Below are positions 18,553 through 28,413 of a stretch of 64,000 nucleotides of DNA, in pieces. The position numbers were made by a program, and so were the translations under genes. The stretch is from CAWIVH01 sp963839475. GTDB lineage: Bacteria; Acidobacteriota; UBA6911. Where the stretch lies: assembly GCA_963839475.1 (NCBI GenBank), contig CAWIVH010000017.1:902092-966091 (forward strand), in the 5' to 3' direction. Under the pieces are notes generated by a model, which saw only the letters and a list, made by a program, of their open reading frames with translations, ran no database searches and was not told where the DNA came from. Position 1 is the first letter of the stretch. Each line of letters starts with the position of its first letter.

Positions 18553-18625
18553 AAAGAAACACAGAGGCAAAGAGTACACAGAGAACACCGAGGAATTCAA
18601 AAAATCTTTCTCCGTGTGTTGAGTG
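18553..18625. repeat. Degenerate hairpin repeat (ACACAGAGGCAAAG type)
   Basis: A diverged relative of the simple hairpin family, with units such as ACACAGAGGCAAAG on the left and CCGTGTGTTGAGTGCCTCG on the right. It lies between the cusB-like stop and the M16 operon start. Confidence 0.55.
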
Positions 18626-18651
18626 CCTCGATTTTTTCAAAGGGATTTGCC

Positions 18652-20072
18652 TTAAAGGTACTTCTGCGGCTCTTTGTCAAAACTCTCTTTGCACAGGGGG
18701 GAGCAGAAGTAGTAAGTCTTGCCCTCGAACAGGCTTTTGTGCACTGCTTTGTGCGGGTCGACCCCCATTTTGCAGACTGGATCGACCACAGAATCGGATG
18801 GAAGTCCGGCTGCCGCCAACCGCAGGCGGCTTTCGGAATCGACCAGGAAGTTGCCCGAAACGACGATCCGCTCGCTTTCCATGAGACCCTTGGTGATTTG
18901 GATAAGCCCCTCCGAGCGCCATCCGGTCTCGACCATGCGCGGTTCGAAGAAACCATTGCCCCGGTCAACGTAAACGGTCTTCTTCAATCCGGTATTCAGA
19001 ACTGCTTCAGACGGGACAGCAAGCGTCTCGGGATAATGGATCGGCAGCTCGATGTCGACGAACATGTCGGGGCGGAGCCGGAATCCAGGATTGTCCGCCT
19101 CCAGGCGCACTTTCAGCGTGCGGGATACCGGATCGAATTGAGGAAGGATGCCGCTTACCTGTGCTTGAAACTTGAGGTTCAGGTTGGGCCGGGTCGCCTG
19201 CACGCGAACTCCCGGGCGCAGGTATTCCTCTTCATGCTCGAAAACGTCCAGAAGGATCCAGACATGGCTCAGGTCGGCGATGCGGTACAGTTCGTCGCCT
19301 TTGCTGAAGCGCAGCCCTTCCGAAACCTTCCGCTCCAGGATGAAGCCATCGGCCGGAGAGGTGATATCGATGTTCTCCATCGGCTGCCGCGTCTCGATCA
19401 TACGCTGGATCTGGAGCTCGCCCATCCCGAGGTTTTTCAGCGAATCCCTGTATTGCCGGATATTGAGGTTGAACTGCGTGATCTGGCCTTGCTGCGCGGG
19501 ATTTTCCTTCCCGGAAACCTGCACGCGATCCATCGAGCCCAGCGCGAAGAGCAGTGCTTGGGTGGCCGAGAGGAATTCCGGGCTGTAGAAAGCGGCCAGC
19601 ACCTCGTTTTTCTTGACAAGGCTGCCTTGCGAAGCTCGGCCCGCGGATGTTATCCAGCCGTCAACCGTTGCATTGATCCAGTAGAGTCGGGTCTGGTCCG
19701 CCGCCACGCGCCCCAGGGTGCGAAGGAGTCTTGTCCCGGACGACTTGCGGACCGGCACCGAGCGGACGCCCATGATTTGCTGGCTCCCGGGGCTTATGTG
19801 TACAGCCCCGGGGGGAGCCCGGGTTCCGAATTTTCCGCTCGTCCGTCGTGGGATGCGTCTCTGTCGGCCGGGACGAGACGCATGCCGCACGAGGGGCAAT
19901 CCCCCGGCCTGTTGGAAACATACTGGGGATGCATAGGGCAGATATATTTGAGGATGCCGGCATTGTTGGATGCGGTTTCAGAAACTGATTCGTTTCTCCC
20001 GCGATACCACACCCCGGCAGAGAATGCAGCGATCACAATGAGTATGAAGCCTGCCGCCCTGATGTTTCTCAT
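18652..20072 (-). CDS. CusB-like efflux adaptor with metal-binding domains at both ends, one frameshift
   Basis: A periplasmic adaptor of an RND-type metal efflux pump of the CusB class. The N-terminal part (from 20072) has a membrane segment (AAGFILIVIAAFSAGVW) and a heavy-metal-binding domain with YICPMHPQYVSNRPGDCPSC. The frame then changes near 19795-19815 in a run of C and G, and the remainder follows with VHISPGSQQIMGVRSV, the barrel-sandwich region (DITSPADGFILERKVSEG) and a YHS domain at the end (DPVCKMGVDPHKA, YYFCSPLCKESF). The joined length is about 473 residues. No CusA or CusC gene is next to it; the multicopper oxidase lies directly upstream. The shift is at a homopolymer and may be an error. 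Confidence 0.85.
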
Positions 20073-20248
20073 CGCCGCTCAGCCATCCTATTTTTCCTGT
20101 GCATCGGTATGGTGCTTCAAAGAAGATTCCCGTGCAAGGACTTCTCATTGAGGCATACCGGCCGTTTTTTGGGGGGCATGTAACAGACGGATAAATGCAA
20201 TGTTGTCCCCGAAAAAGACCTTTGAAAGCATCCATGAACAGACGAAAC

Positions 20249-20274
20249 TGCCCCGGTGCAGAAACACCGGGGCA
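20249..20274 (-). terminator. Possible terminator after the multicopper oxidase
   Basis: TGCCCCGGTG and CACCGGGGCA form a perfect 10-bp stem with a six-base loop, about 35 bases past the oxidase stop. On the minus strand it is followed by GTTTCGTCTGTTC, which is only partly T-rich, so termination may be incomplete and allow readthrough into cusB. Confidence 0.55.
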
Positions 20275-20308
20275 GATCGCGGGGAACGAAAGATTCGATC
20301 CGGCCAGG

Positions 20309-22466
20309 CTATGTTACAACCAGCGGCCGCATCATGTCGTGCTCTTCATGTTCGAGGATGTGGCAGTGATACACATACTCGTTGCCGCCGGTCCGCGGGC
20401 TGGGAGGCACCGCGAACGGTGTAGCCGGCAGGTCGAACTTCATGATCACCGTTGTGACCTCGCCCGGATGCATCTGCACGGTTTCCTTCCAGCCGACCTC
20501 GTTGGTCTCGGGACCGCGCGCCACGCCTGTGGGAGTGAACACCCCGCTCACCAGCTTGAAGGGCTGACGTGACAGGACCTGCACGTTAACCAGGTGGAAG
20601 TGGAGCGGGTGTGTATCCGCCGTAAGGTTGTAGATTCGCCAGGCTTCGACCGACCCGGCCACCGGCATTTCGGTTGCCGGTGCGAGATAGTCCCTCCCGT
20701 AAGATACCGTTCCCTGACCTTTTGCCATGGTGGCTACGAAGGGTGCCGTGGTTCCGATCATCTGCGTCAATCGTCCGTAGATGTCGAACGCCTCGTTCAA
20801 CGTCAGATCCCGTGGCGTAACAGGGTAGTTGACTCCACCGACCTTTACGTTGGCAGGAATCGCGATTGGTGGGATCGGTGCTACTGTAGTCGTATAAGGA
20901 ACAAGAGGAGCCGGATCCAGCAAGTTCGGGTTTAGGATCGGCGCCGGCGGGCTGCGGGTCAGGTATGCCTGCCGCCACGACCTTGATACGGAGGATATTC
21001 CGAGTGTCGGGACCCGTCCCAGGCAGAGGCTGCACCGGATTTTGGGGATTGCCCAGGTAGTAATCGGTGGTCGGCGGGCCGGCCGGGAAGGGACCAGGCG
21101 CATCGTTGTACATGATGAACTCCTTGACCGGCCTTGCCTGTGAAGTCGATGATGATATCGGCGCGCTCGGCCGGCGCGAGAAGCAGGTTGCCGGTCAGCG
21201 TGGCAGGGTTGAAAGGCAAGCCGTTCCGAAACGTGGCTTCACTCACCAGGAATCCGCCTTCGTTACCGATCTGGATGATGGGCGGGCCAAGCGGCGTGCC
21301 GGCAGCTGCAAAGCCGGTCTTGGGATCGGTCACAACCTCGCCCGCCCCCTGTGCGACCTCCAGCAGGTTGATGTTGAGGAATCTCGCATTGCACGCGTTG
21401 AGAACCAGGAAACGGTAACGTTTCGCTTCAACGGTCGCCATGAGGGTAAACGGTGCCGTTTGTTAGCATGGTATCCCCGAAAAACTCCGGGATGCACGAC
21501 GGATTCGGCGGCGTCAGGTTATTGGTTGACTTCAAGAGCCGGAACTCCTTGGGATCATAGATATGCTCATACCACAGGCTGCCTGATCGACTGAACGTCC
21601 GCACGTGCCACTGTTGCCCAGGTCGGATCGGTGGCTGGCGTGGTGGCGCTGACGAAGATCTTGTCCTGGAATACAAGCGGAATTGTGCTCGGGATATCCG
21701 GTATCTTCCCCGCCGCAACATAGGCGGCATTGATTGCGTCAAGCACCAGATAGGCGGTCGCGATTCCTGCGTAGGCATTGAGCCGTGTGATGCCGTGGGC
21801 GTGGTCGTGATACCACATCAGGCGCATGCTTTGGTTATTGGGATAGAAATAATCCGCCTGACCTGGTTTCATCGACATTTTTTTGATGTTGTCCAGGATA
21901 CCGCCGGGGCCATTGAGGAAGCTCAGGCCACTCGCTCCAGTGGGCGTCCACCAATCGAACGGGCCGCCGTCACAGATCCAGGGGATGTAGCCTCCGTGCA
22001 GGTGGACCGCGATGCGGTTCTGGGCCTGGTTCGCACCCGGCAGCGTGGTGTCAATCGGGATGATCCCTCGCGCCGGCAGCGTGTTGGTGACACGGATTCG
22101 GGCGGCTTGATTCCTCGGCGTGATAATGACTCCACCAAGGTGCCGCTGGATCGGATTGGTGGTGTCCCAATAGCCCCAGAGTCTGGTAGGTGGTAGGTTC
22201 GGATGAAGTTGATCCAAATATTCCCCGGCAGTAACCTGGTAGAGAGTTGTGTTTTTGAATGCCGGGTCGGGCGCTCCGTTGAGTACCGGTATCCCGTTGG
22301 GATCACCCAGCGCCGTCAAACCACGCAGATTTTGGATCCATTTCGCGAGCTGGTCGCTGTTGTTGATGGCGAAGGCACTCCGCATCGAGGCCTTATATGC
22401 CGCTATGACCGCAGCGGACATCGCCGTGGTTTTGACAAAACTCCTTCTCGAAATCCGATTCATCAT
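20309..22466 (-). pseudogene. Multicopper oxidase (CotA/bilirubin-oxidase type), broken by four frameshifts
   Basis: The pieces together make one Tat-exported multicopper oxidase of about 715 residues. The signal carries SRRSFVKT. Copper motifs are all recognisable: HLHGGYIPW and MLWYHDHAHG in the first frame, HPLHFHL and YHCHILEHEEHDMM in the last. Frame changes fall near 21595, 21440, 21130 and 20970; between them reading frames continue in proper family order (YEHIYDPKEFRLL, KRYRFLVLNACNARF, ADIIIDFTGKAG, IMYNDAPGPFP). With every copper ligand kept, either the sequence has errors here or the gene decayed recently. Such enzymes oxidise Cu(I) and other substrates in the periplasm. A strong AAGGAGGAGATGAGG precedes two adjacent ATG codons (22466 or 22463). 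Confidence 0.85.
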
Positions 22467-22953
22467 TGCCTCATCTCCTCCTTTTCACCGCGTGGCCACG
22501 AATAGGGACAAAATGAGGGCATGGCCACGGAATTCTTCCCAATCTGAATTTGGATCGCATGGTCCGCAGAGGAGATCTGGAAGCCGAACACCGACTGGAT
22601 CGAGACACGCCAAGCGCAGATGGCGGGTCATCGATCTGCTAATTCAAGGTGGGTATTCGGGAAATAGAGAACGGAACCTCCATTCCGATCCCAATCCCTT
22701 TACCTGCTGGAGCCCCAACCTCGATAGCAAAGTGCCGCTATCCCTTTCGATCTGGTCTGAGGACGAGGGCATTTAAACGCGGAGGGTACTAGGTTCGCAA
22801 TTGAGTTGAATACTCATTTTGTGTACGTAGATCTACGCAGACCCTGAGCAATTCTTCATAATCCCAGGGGACTGTCATGAACGGCACTCCGAGAAGAACA
22901 TCATCATTCCTGTGCTATGCACGGTGTAAGGCAATTCAAAAAATAAACCTCTC
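22467..22953. other. Gene-free upstream region of the copper module
   Basis: This stretch of about 490 bases before the multicopper oxidase shows no gene I can support. It includes a perfect 12-base palindrome, CGTAGATCTACG, at 22826-22837, which could be a regulator site, although it is 360 bases from the oxidase start. No metal-regulator gene is visible. Confidence 0.4.
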
Positions 22954-23143
22954 TGTGTATCACATCTGTAAATTCTTGTTTTTCAGGCAAGATTTATTGA
23001 ATCGTGAAAACGGTGGTGAAAGCAACAAGTTCGCAGTTCTCAGTATCAGTTCGCAGTTCCTCATGCGACTGAGAACTGAAAACTGAGAACTGAGAACTGC
23101 GAACTCTCAGTCCAATTTGGTTGCGGCCGCAGGCTGCGTCACG
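22954..23143 (+). repeat. 190-bp dispersed element, copy A (constant flanks, AGTTCGC core)
   Basis: The left flank begins TGTGTATCACATCTGTAAAT and runs to about 23028. The core 23028-23108 is built of AGTTNNC heptamers facing their complements, GAGAACT and GCGAACT, so it forms a hairpin. The right flank holds TTGCGGCCGCAGGCTGCG. The same order occurs at 37985, at 50929 (inverted), at 63834 and in part at 36013. Confidence 0.9.
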
Positions 23144-23179
23144 TCCTTCGTGATTTTGCGTTTATTAATCTTGCGCCTA

Positions 23180-25399
23180 TCATGGTTTGGAGCCGAGGAG
23201 ATTGCGCATCCAGAAGTCGTGGCTTTCCCGCGTCAGGTGCGCCCGCTGCGAAGCCTGGATCCCGTGCCGGCTCTCAGGATACAGCATCATCTCGAAACGC
23301 TTGTTGTTGGCGGTCAGCCAGTCGATTACCTGCGTGCTGTTCTGGAGGTGAACGTTGTCGTCGGTGGTGCCGTGAGTGATCCGGAGCCCGCCTTTGTAAC
23401 GGCCGGCCCAGGTGAGCACCGCCCCGTTTTTGTATCCCTCGGGATTCTCCTGCGGCGTATCCATGTATCTTTCCGTGTACACCGAATCATAAAGGTTCCA
23501 AGCGGAAACCGAGGAGCCGGCCTGCCCAAAGTTGAAATGCTCCGCTCCAAAGGTCAGGGCCATCAAAGTGGTGTAGCCCCCATAGCTGGCCCCGGTAATG
23601 CCAATCTTGTCCTTGGCCACGAAAGGCTTGGAGCGCAACCAAGTGGCGGCTGCGATCAGGTCGGCCATCTCCCACTTGCCCAGGTTCCGGTGCATCAGGG
23701 CCACGCCTTTCTTTCCGAACGCCCCTCCTCCCCTGTGATCCACGCTGATGGTGATGACACCCCGCTGCGCCCAGTAATGCGGCTGGTTGCCCAACCAGGA
23801 GTTGCGCACCGTCCCGGCGTCAGGACCACCGTAAATGCTGAAAATCACCGGGTATGGCTTTCCCGAATCAAAATCGACAGGGAGCACCCAATAGGCCGGC
23901 AGGTCATAGCCGTCTCCCGACGGTATCGTGAACAACTCAGCCTTCCCCCATGCATACTGATCCATCGCGTCCGTGCGCGCGTCCCCGAGCTTGCGCACCA
24001 GGCCTCCATCGCCCCGGTAGAGCGCCATGGAAGCGGGAGTCGTCACCGTGCTGACCGTGTCGATGTAATAGCTCCCGCCGGGGGCAACCTGGGGGCGATG
24101 ATTGCCTTCCCCCTTCGTCAGTTGCTCGAGCCCTGTTCCATTCAGCTTGACTCGCATCAATTGGGTGTCCCAGCTTTTCCCCGGTCGAGCCGAAAAATAA
24201 ACATAGCCGTTCTTTTCGTCTACCACTGAAATGGCTGTCACCGGCCAATTGCCCGAGGTCAGCCGCTTTTTAAGTTTCCCGTCGTTGCTGTAATAATAAA
24301 GATGATCCCAGCCATCCACGTCAGAACGTAAAAGGAATCCGCTGTTGTCCTTGAAATAATAGATGTCCTCGAAAAACCGTACCCAGGAAGGCTGCTTTTC
24401 CTCAAATATCTGGGTTTTCTTGCCGGTCGCAGGATCGCAATTGTAGAAGCGGATCGTGTCCTGACCGCGGTTCATCCATTGAACCGTCAGGGTCTTGCTG
24501 TCGGCGGTCCAGAACGGCCACGCGATGTAATGATCGGCCTTGGCGTCGAAATCGGTCCAGATGGTTTTGCCTTCCTTGACCTCAACAATACCCATGGAAA
24601 CGTAGGGATTGGGATCGCCCGCTTTCGGGTAGCGCTGCATTTCCAGCTCGCCGTGCTGGCCGTTGGCGTGATAAATCGGAAACGCCGGCACCGGCGCGTC
24701 GTCGAAACGCATGTAAGCCAGGCGGCTGCTGTCGGGCGACCACCAGAAGGCGGCATACTGCGACGTCCGCCCCAGGATCTCCTCGTAATAGACCCAGGAA
24801 GCCCAGCCGTTATACACCGTCGCGCTGCCGTCCGCGGTGTATTGATGCTCCACCTCGTTCTCGAGATCGTAGGCATACAGGTTATTGTCACGCGTGTAGG
24901 CTACCCACTTCCCGTCCGGGGAGAACCGCGGGTTCTGCTCTTTTCCGGGATTGGCCGTCAGGCGGCGGAATCGCTTCGCAGAATGGTCGTAGAAATAAAG
25001 ATCGTCGGCGCTGTTAAAAATGAAACGGGTGAGGTCGGGCGTGGTGGCCGCCGCCCGCTGGGCGTTGAAACCTGAGGGCAGGTTTTTTTGTACGTCGCTG
25101 TAATCGCGGTAGACGCGGGCGCTTCCGTCCTTGACGCTGACGGCAAATACTTTCCGCTGTTTATCGGCCGGATCGGTGCGCAACTCGAGGTAGTTTTCGT
25201 CGTCGGCCCAGCCAGTCACCTGCGGCAGCGGGGCGATAATCCCGTCGCCGCCCGGAAAGCCGCCTCGCCCCCCCGGCGCCGCGTTGAAAACCTGGTCATA
25301 AGTAAAATGTTTCTTTTCCGCGGTCTGCCGGCCGGAAACCACAGACCACGAAAAGCAAACCAACACCAACAGGAGCGCCGTGCGCGTCCGAATGCTCAT
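23180..25399 (-). CDS. Secreted S9-family prolyl peptidase (DPP-IV type)
   Basis: A 739-residue serine peptidase that probably removes dipeptides, often Xaa-Pro, from peptides in the periplasm. It has a signal peptide (MSIRTRTALLLVLVCFSWSV), an N-terminal beta-propeller with WSPDSSRLAYMRFDD and related blades, and an alpha/beta-hydrolase domain with the nucleophile in GITGASYGGYTT, the Asp in HGTTDDNVHLQN and the His in YPESRHGI. The ATG at 25399 has GAGGTG upstream and lies 12 bases past the aceE stop, so it is probably co-transcribed with aceE. Confidence 0.94.
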   Translation of the reverse strand: MSIRTRTALLLVLVCFSWSVVSGRQTAEKKHFTYDQVFNAAPGGRGGFPGGDGIIAPLPQVTGWADDENYLELRTDPADKQRKVFAVSVKDGSARVYRDYSDVQKNLPSGFNAQRAAATTPDLTRFIFNSADDLYFYDHSAKRFRRLTANPGKEQNPRFSPDGKWVAYTRDNNLYAYDLENEVEHQYTADGSATVYNGWASWVYYEEILGRTSQYAAFWWSPDSSRLAYMRFDDAPVPAFPIYHANGQHGELEMQRYPKAGDPNPYVSMGIVEVKEGKTIWTDFDAKADHYIAWPFWTADSKTLTVQWMNRGQDTIRFYNCDPATGKKTQIFEEKQPSWVRFFEDIYYFKDNSGFLLRSDVDGWDHLYYYSNDGKLKKRLTSGNWPVTAISVVDEKNGYVYFSARPGKSWDTQLMRVKLNGTGLEQLTKGEGNHRPQVAPGGSYYIDTVSTVTTPASMALYRGDGGLVRKLGDARTDAMDQYAWGKAELFTIPSGDGYDLPAYWVLPVDFDSGKPYPVIFSIYGGPDAGTVRNSWLGNQPHYWAQRGVITISVDHRGGGAFGKKGVALMHRNLGKWEMADLIAAATWLRSKPFVAKDKIGITGASYGGYTTLMALTFGAEHFNFGQAGSSVSAWNLYDSVYTERYMDTPQENPEGYKNGAVLTWAGRYKGGLRITHGTTDDNVHLQNSTQVIDWLTANNKRFEMMLYPESRHGIQASQRAHLTRESHDFWMRNLLGSKP

Positions 25400-25411
25400 A
25401 AAACACCTCAT

Positions 25412-28090
25412 CTATGCGTGCAGCGGATCGGCTTTCTCCGGGTCCACGCCGAGATCGCGGATGGCCGAAGCAACCACATCCGCCCCGACCTTCCCCTCCT
25501 GCTGCAGGGCGTGCAGGGCCGCAATCACGATGCTCTCGGCGTCGACTTCAAAATGGCGCCGCAAGGCCTCGCGGGTATCGCTCCGGCCGAAGCCATCCGT
25601 GCCCAAAGTGACGTAACGCTGGGTCACCCAGGGCCGGATCATGTCCGGCACCAGCTTCAGAAAATCGCTGGCGGCGATGATCGGTCCGTGGATGCCTTCG
25701 AGCTGCTGCTGCACGAAGGGCTTCCGCGGCTCTGATTCCGGGTGCAGCCGGTTCCAGCGGTCCGTCGAAAGCGCTTCGTTGCGCATCTGCTGGTAGCTGG
25801 TCGCGCTCCACACATCCGCCGAAACCTGGTACTTCTCCGCCAGGATATTCTGGGCCGCGAGGACCGATTTCATGATCGAGCCGCTCCCGAAGAGCTGCAC
25901 ATGGTTGGTGCCGGCGGTTTCCGCCTTGCGGAAAGGATAAAGCCCCTTGAGCAGCCCCTCTTCAATCCCTTGAGGCATGGGAGGATGCTCGATATTCTCG
26001 TTGTAAACCGTAATGTAATAGAAACAATCCTCCTGCCTGGCGCACATCCGGTCCATGCCGTCATGCACAATGGAGGCTACCTCATAGGCAAAAGCTGGAT
26101 CATAGGTCTTGATGTTCGCAATCGTACTGGCAAGAACAAGACTGTGGCCGTCCTGGTGCTGCAGCCCTTCGCCGTTGAGCGTGGTCCGGCCGGCGGTTGC
26201 GCCGAGGGCGAAGCCCCGGCCGCGCGCGTCGGCAAAAGCCCAGAACAGGTCTCCCGTGCGTTGGAAGCCGAACATCGAGTAAAAAATATAGAAAGGAATG
26301 GTGATCTCGCCGTGCGTCGCGTAGCTGGTGCCGGACGACGTGAAGCTGGCCATGCTGCCGCTTTCGGTGATCCCCTCTTCCAGGATCTGTCCGTCTTTGG
26401 CTTCATGGTAGCTGATCAATAGCTTGGCATCGACTGATTCGTAGACCTGCCCGACCGAAGAGTAAATCCCCACCTCGCGGAAGAGCGAATCCATTCCGAA
26501 GGTGCGCGCTTCGTCCGGAATGATCGGGACGATGCGGCGGCCGACCGTCTCGCTGCGCAGCAGGGAACGCAGCAGGCGGACAAAGGCCATCGTGGTCGAG
26601 ACTTCCCGGCTGCCGCCGGTTCCCGACTTGAACTCGTCGTAAAGCTCCGGACCCGGCACCTGCAGCGGCTTGCTGCGGACAATCCGCTTGGGCACGCAAC
26701 CGCCCAGCGCCGCGCGCCGGTCGAGCATATACTGCACTTCGGGGCTGTGCGGGCCGGGATGATAATAAGGAGCCTCCTGGATTGCGCGGTCCGAAATCGG
26801 CAGTTCGAGCCGGTTGCGCAGTTCATAGAGCTGGTCCAAATTCATTTTCTTGAGCTGGTGGGTGACATTCTTGCCCAGGAAGCCTTCACCCAGCGCCCAT
26901 CCCTTGACCGTCTTGGCCAGGATCACCGTCGGCGCGCCTTTGTGCTCGGTGGCCATCTTGTAGGCGGCATGCAGCTTGACATAATCGTGGCCGCCGCGGC
27001 GCAGGTTGGCCAGGCCGGCGTCGTCGAGGTGCGCCACCATTTTGCGCAGCCGCGGATCGGGACCGAAGAAGTTCTCGCGGATATAATCGCCCTTAGAAAC
27101 GGCATATTTCTGGTACTGCCCGTCCACCGTCTCGGTCATCTTCTGAAGCAGGAGCCCGTCGACGTCGTTGGCCAACAGCTCGTCCCAGCCCCTTCCCCAG
27201 ATCACCTTGATCACATTCCAGCCGGCGCCGCGGAAAACCATCTCCAGTTCCTGGATGATCTTCCCGTTGCCGCGCACGGGTCCGTCCAGCCGCTGCAGGT
27301 TGCAGTTGATCACGAAGGTGAGGTTATCGAGCTTTTCGCGGGACGCCAGGAAGAGCGAGCCGAGTGCCTCCGGCTCATCGCACTCGCCGTCTCCCAGGAA
27401 AGCCCAGACGCGGGAGTTCGATGTGTCCGCAATGCCGCGTGCATGTAAATAGCGGTTGAATCGCGCCTGGTAAAGGGCATTGAGCGGCCCGATCCCCATC
27501 GAAACGGTGGGGAATTCCCAGAAATCCGGCATCAGGCGCGGGTGCGGATAAGAAGAAAGCCCCGCCCCGCGAACGCATTCGCGGCGGAAGTTGTCCATTT
27601 GCGCTTCGGTGAGGCGCCCTTCGAGGTAGGCGCGGGCGTAGATGCCCGGGGAGGCGTGCCCCTGGAAGAAGATCTGGTCGCCGGAGCGGCCGTCGTCCTT
27701 GCCTTTGAAGAAATGGTTAAAGCCGACCTCGTACAGCGCCGCCGAAGAGGCGTAGGTGGAAATGTGGCCTCCGATCCCGTCGTAGCGCTTGTTGGCACGG
27801 GTGACCATGACGACCGCATTCCAACGCATGATCCGCCGGATGCGCTTTTCCATCACCTCGTCGCCGGGGAATTCGGGCTCCTGCTCCGGCGAAATCGTGT
27901 TGATGTACGGGGTCTGAACCAGCTCCGGAATGCCGACATTCAACATCCGGGCGCGCTTCAACAGCCTGCGCATCATGAACTGGGCGCGCGCTTTTCCTTC
28001 GTTCCGGACCACGGAATCGAAGGACTCGATCCATTCCATGGTTTCGTTTTGATCGATATCGGGCAACTGCTGTTTGAATGTCAGGCTCAT
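25412..28090 (-). CDS. Pyruvate dehydrogenase E1 component, homodimeric type
   Basis: The E1 subunit of the pyruvate dehydrogenase complex decarboxylates pyruvate with thiamine diphosphate and passes the acetyl group to the E2 lipoyl domain. The 892-residue length and sequence fit the AceE type. The thiamine-diphosphate motif is GDGECDEPEALGSLF, continued by VINCNLQRLDG; the transketolase-like C-terminal half includes RTTLNGEGLQHQDGHS. GGGAG lies just before the ATG at 28090. No E2 or E3 gene is adjacent; the downstream neighbour is an S9 peptidase. Confidence 0.96.
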   Translation of the reverse strand: MSLTFKQQLPDIDQNETMEWIESFDSVVRNEGKARAQFMMRRLLKRARMLNVGIPELVQTPYINTISPEQEPEFPGDEVMEKRIRRIMRWNAVVMVTRANKRYDGIGGHISTYASSAALYEVGFNHFFKGKDDGRSGDQIFFQGHASPGIYARAYLEGRLTEAQMDNFRRECVRGAGLSSYPHPRLMPDFWEFPTVSMGIGPLNALYQARFNRYLHARGIADTSNSRVWAFLGDGECDEPEALGSLFLASREKLDNLTFVINCNLQRLDGPVRGNGKIIQELEMVFRGAGWNVIKVIWGRGWDELLANDVDGLLLQKMTETVDGQYQKYAVSKGDYIRENFFGPDPRLRKMVAHLDDAGLANLRRGGHDYVKLHAAYKMATEHKGAPTVILAKTVKGWALGEGFLGKNVTHQLKKMNLDQLYELRNRLELPISDRAIQEAPYYHPGPHSPEVQYMLDRRAALGGCVPKRIVRSKPLQVPGPELYDEFKSGTGGSREVSTTMAFVRLLRSLLRSETVGRRIVPIIPDEARTFGMDSLFREVGIYSSVGQVYESVDAKLLISYHEAKDGQILEEGITESGSMASFTSSGTSYATHGEITIPFYIFYSMFGFQRTGDLFWAFADARGRGFALGATAGRTTLNGEGLQHQDGHSLVLASTIANIKTYDPAFAYEVASIVHDGMDRMCARQEDCFYYITVYNENIEHPPMPQGIEEGLLKGLYPFRKAETAGTNHVQLFGSGSIMKSVLAAQNILAEKYQVSADVWSATSYQQMRNEALSTDRWNRLHPESEPRKPFVQQQLEGIHGPIIAASDFLKLVPDMIRPWVTQRYVTLGTDGFGRSDTREALRRHFEVDAESIVIAALHALQQEGKVGADVVASAIRDLGVDPEKADPLHA

Positions 28091-28157
28091 AATTCAACTC
28101 CCAGGCTAAACTTTTGATTTTACGGAACGGCGTGGTAGATGGAAAGAGTGAAAAAAA

Positions 28158-28405
28158 TTAACCGCCAAGAGCTCCAAGACCTCCAAGCCTGTCAAGGGAA
28201 TTGCAGGATGCGCCCGGGGGCTGCCTTCGGCTGCAATTCTCGCCCGTATGCAGCACAAAAGCCGCAGTATTAAAGTCTGAACCATACTCTGATAGACGGC
28301 TTTTTCGCTGCATACGCGCGAGAATGGCACAACGCGAAGCGTTGGCCCCCGGGCGCTGGGAGGTTCCTTGCCGGCTTTGCGGTCTTAGGGGTCTTCGCGG
28401 TGAAA
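28158..28405. repeat. Composite nested-palindrome element, copy 1
   Basis: Outer arms of the ACCGCCAAG type (28158-28190) face GGTCTTCGCGGTG (to 28405). A perfect 12-bp middle stem, GCGCCCGGGGGC (28210-28221) with GCCCCCGGGCGC (28345-28356), encloses three hairpins: a short GCCTTCGGC tip (28223-28231), a long inner stem of about 29 bp (28237-28265 with 28297-28325) with three mismatches, and an AACGCGAAGCGTT tip (28331-28343). The whole could fold as a cloverleaf in RNA or single-stranded DNA. It separates aceE from galK. Confidence 0.92.
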
Positions 28406-28413
28406 TGAGTGAT

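Noticed and set aside
22476..22776. Small plus-strand gene upstream of the copper module
   Set aside because: No ribosome site or domain; the frame partly overlaps the oxidase signal peptide on the other strand.
28158..28405. tRNA-like gene
   Set aside because: The cloverleaf-like fold is far too large, and no T-loop or anticodon-arm consensus is found.
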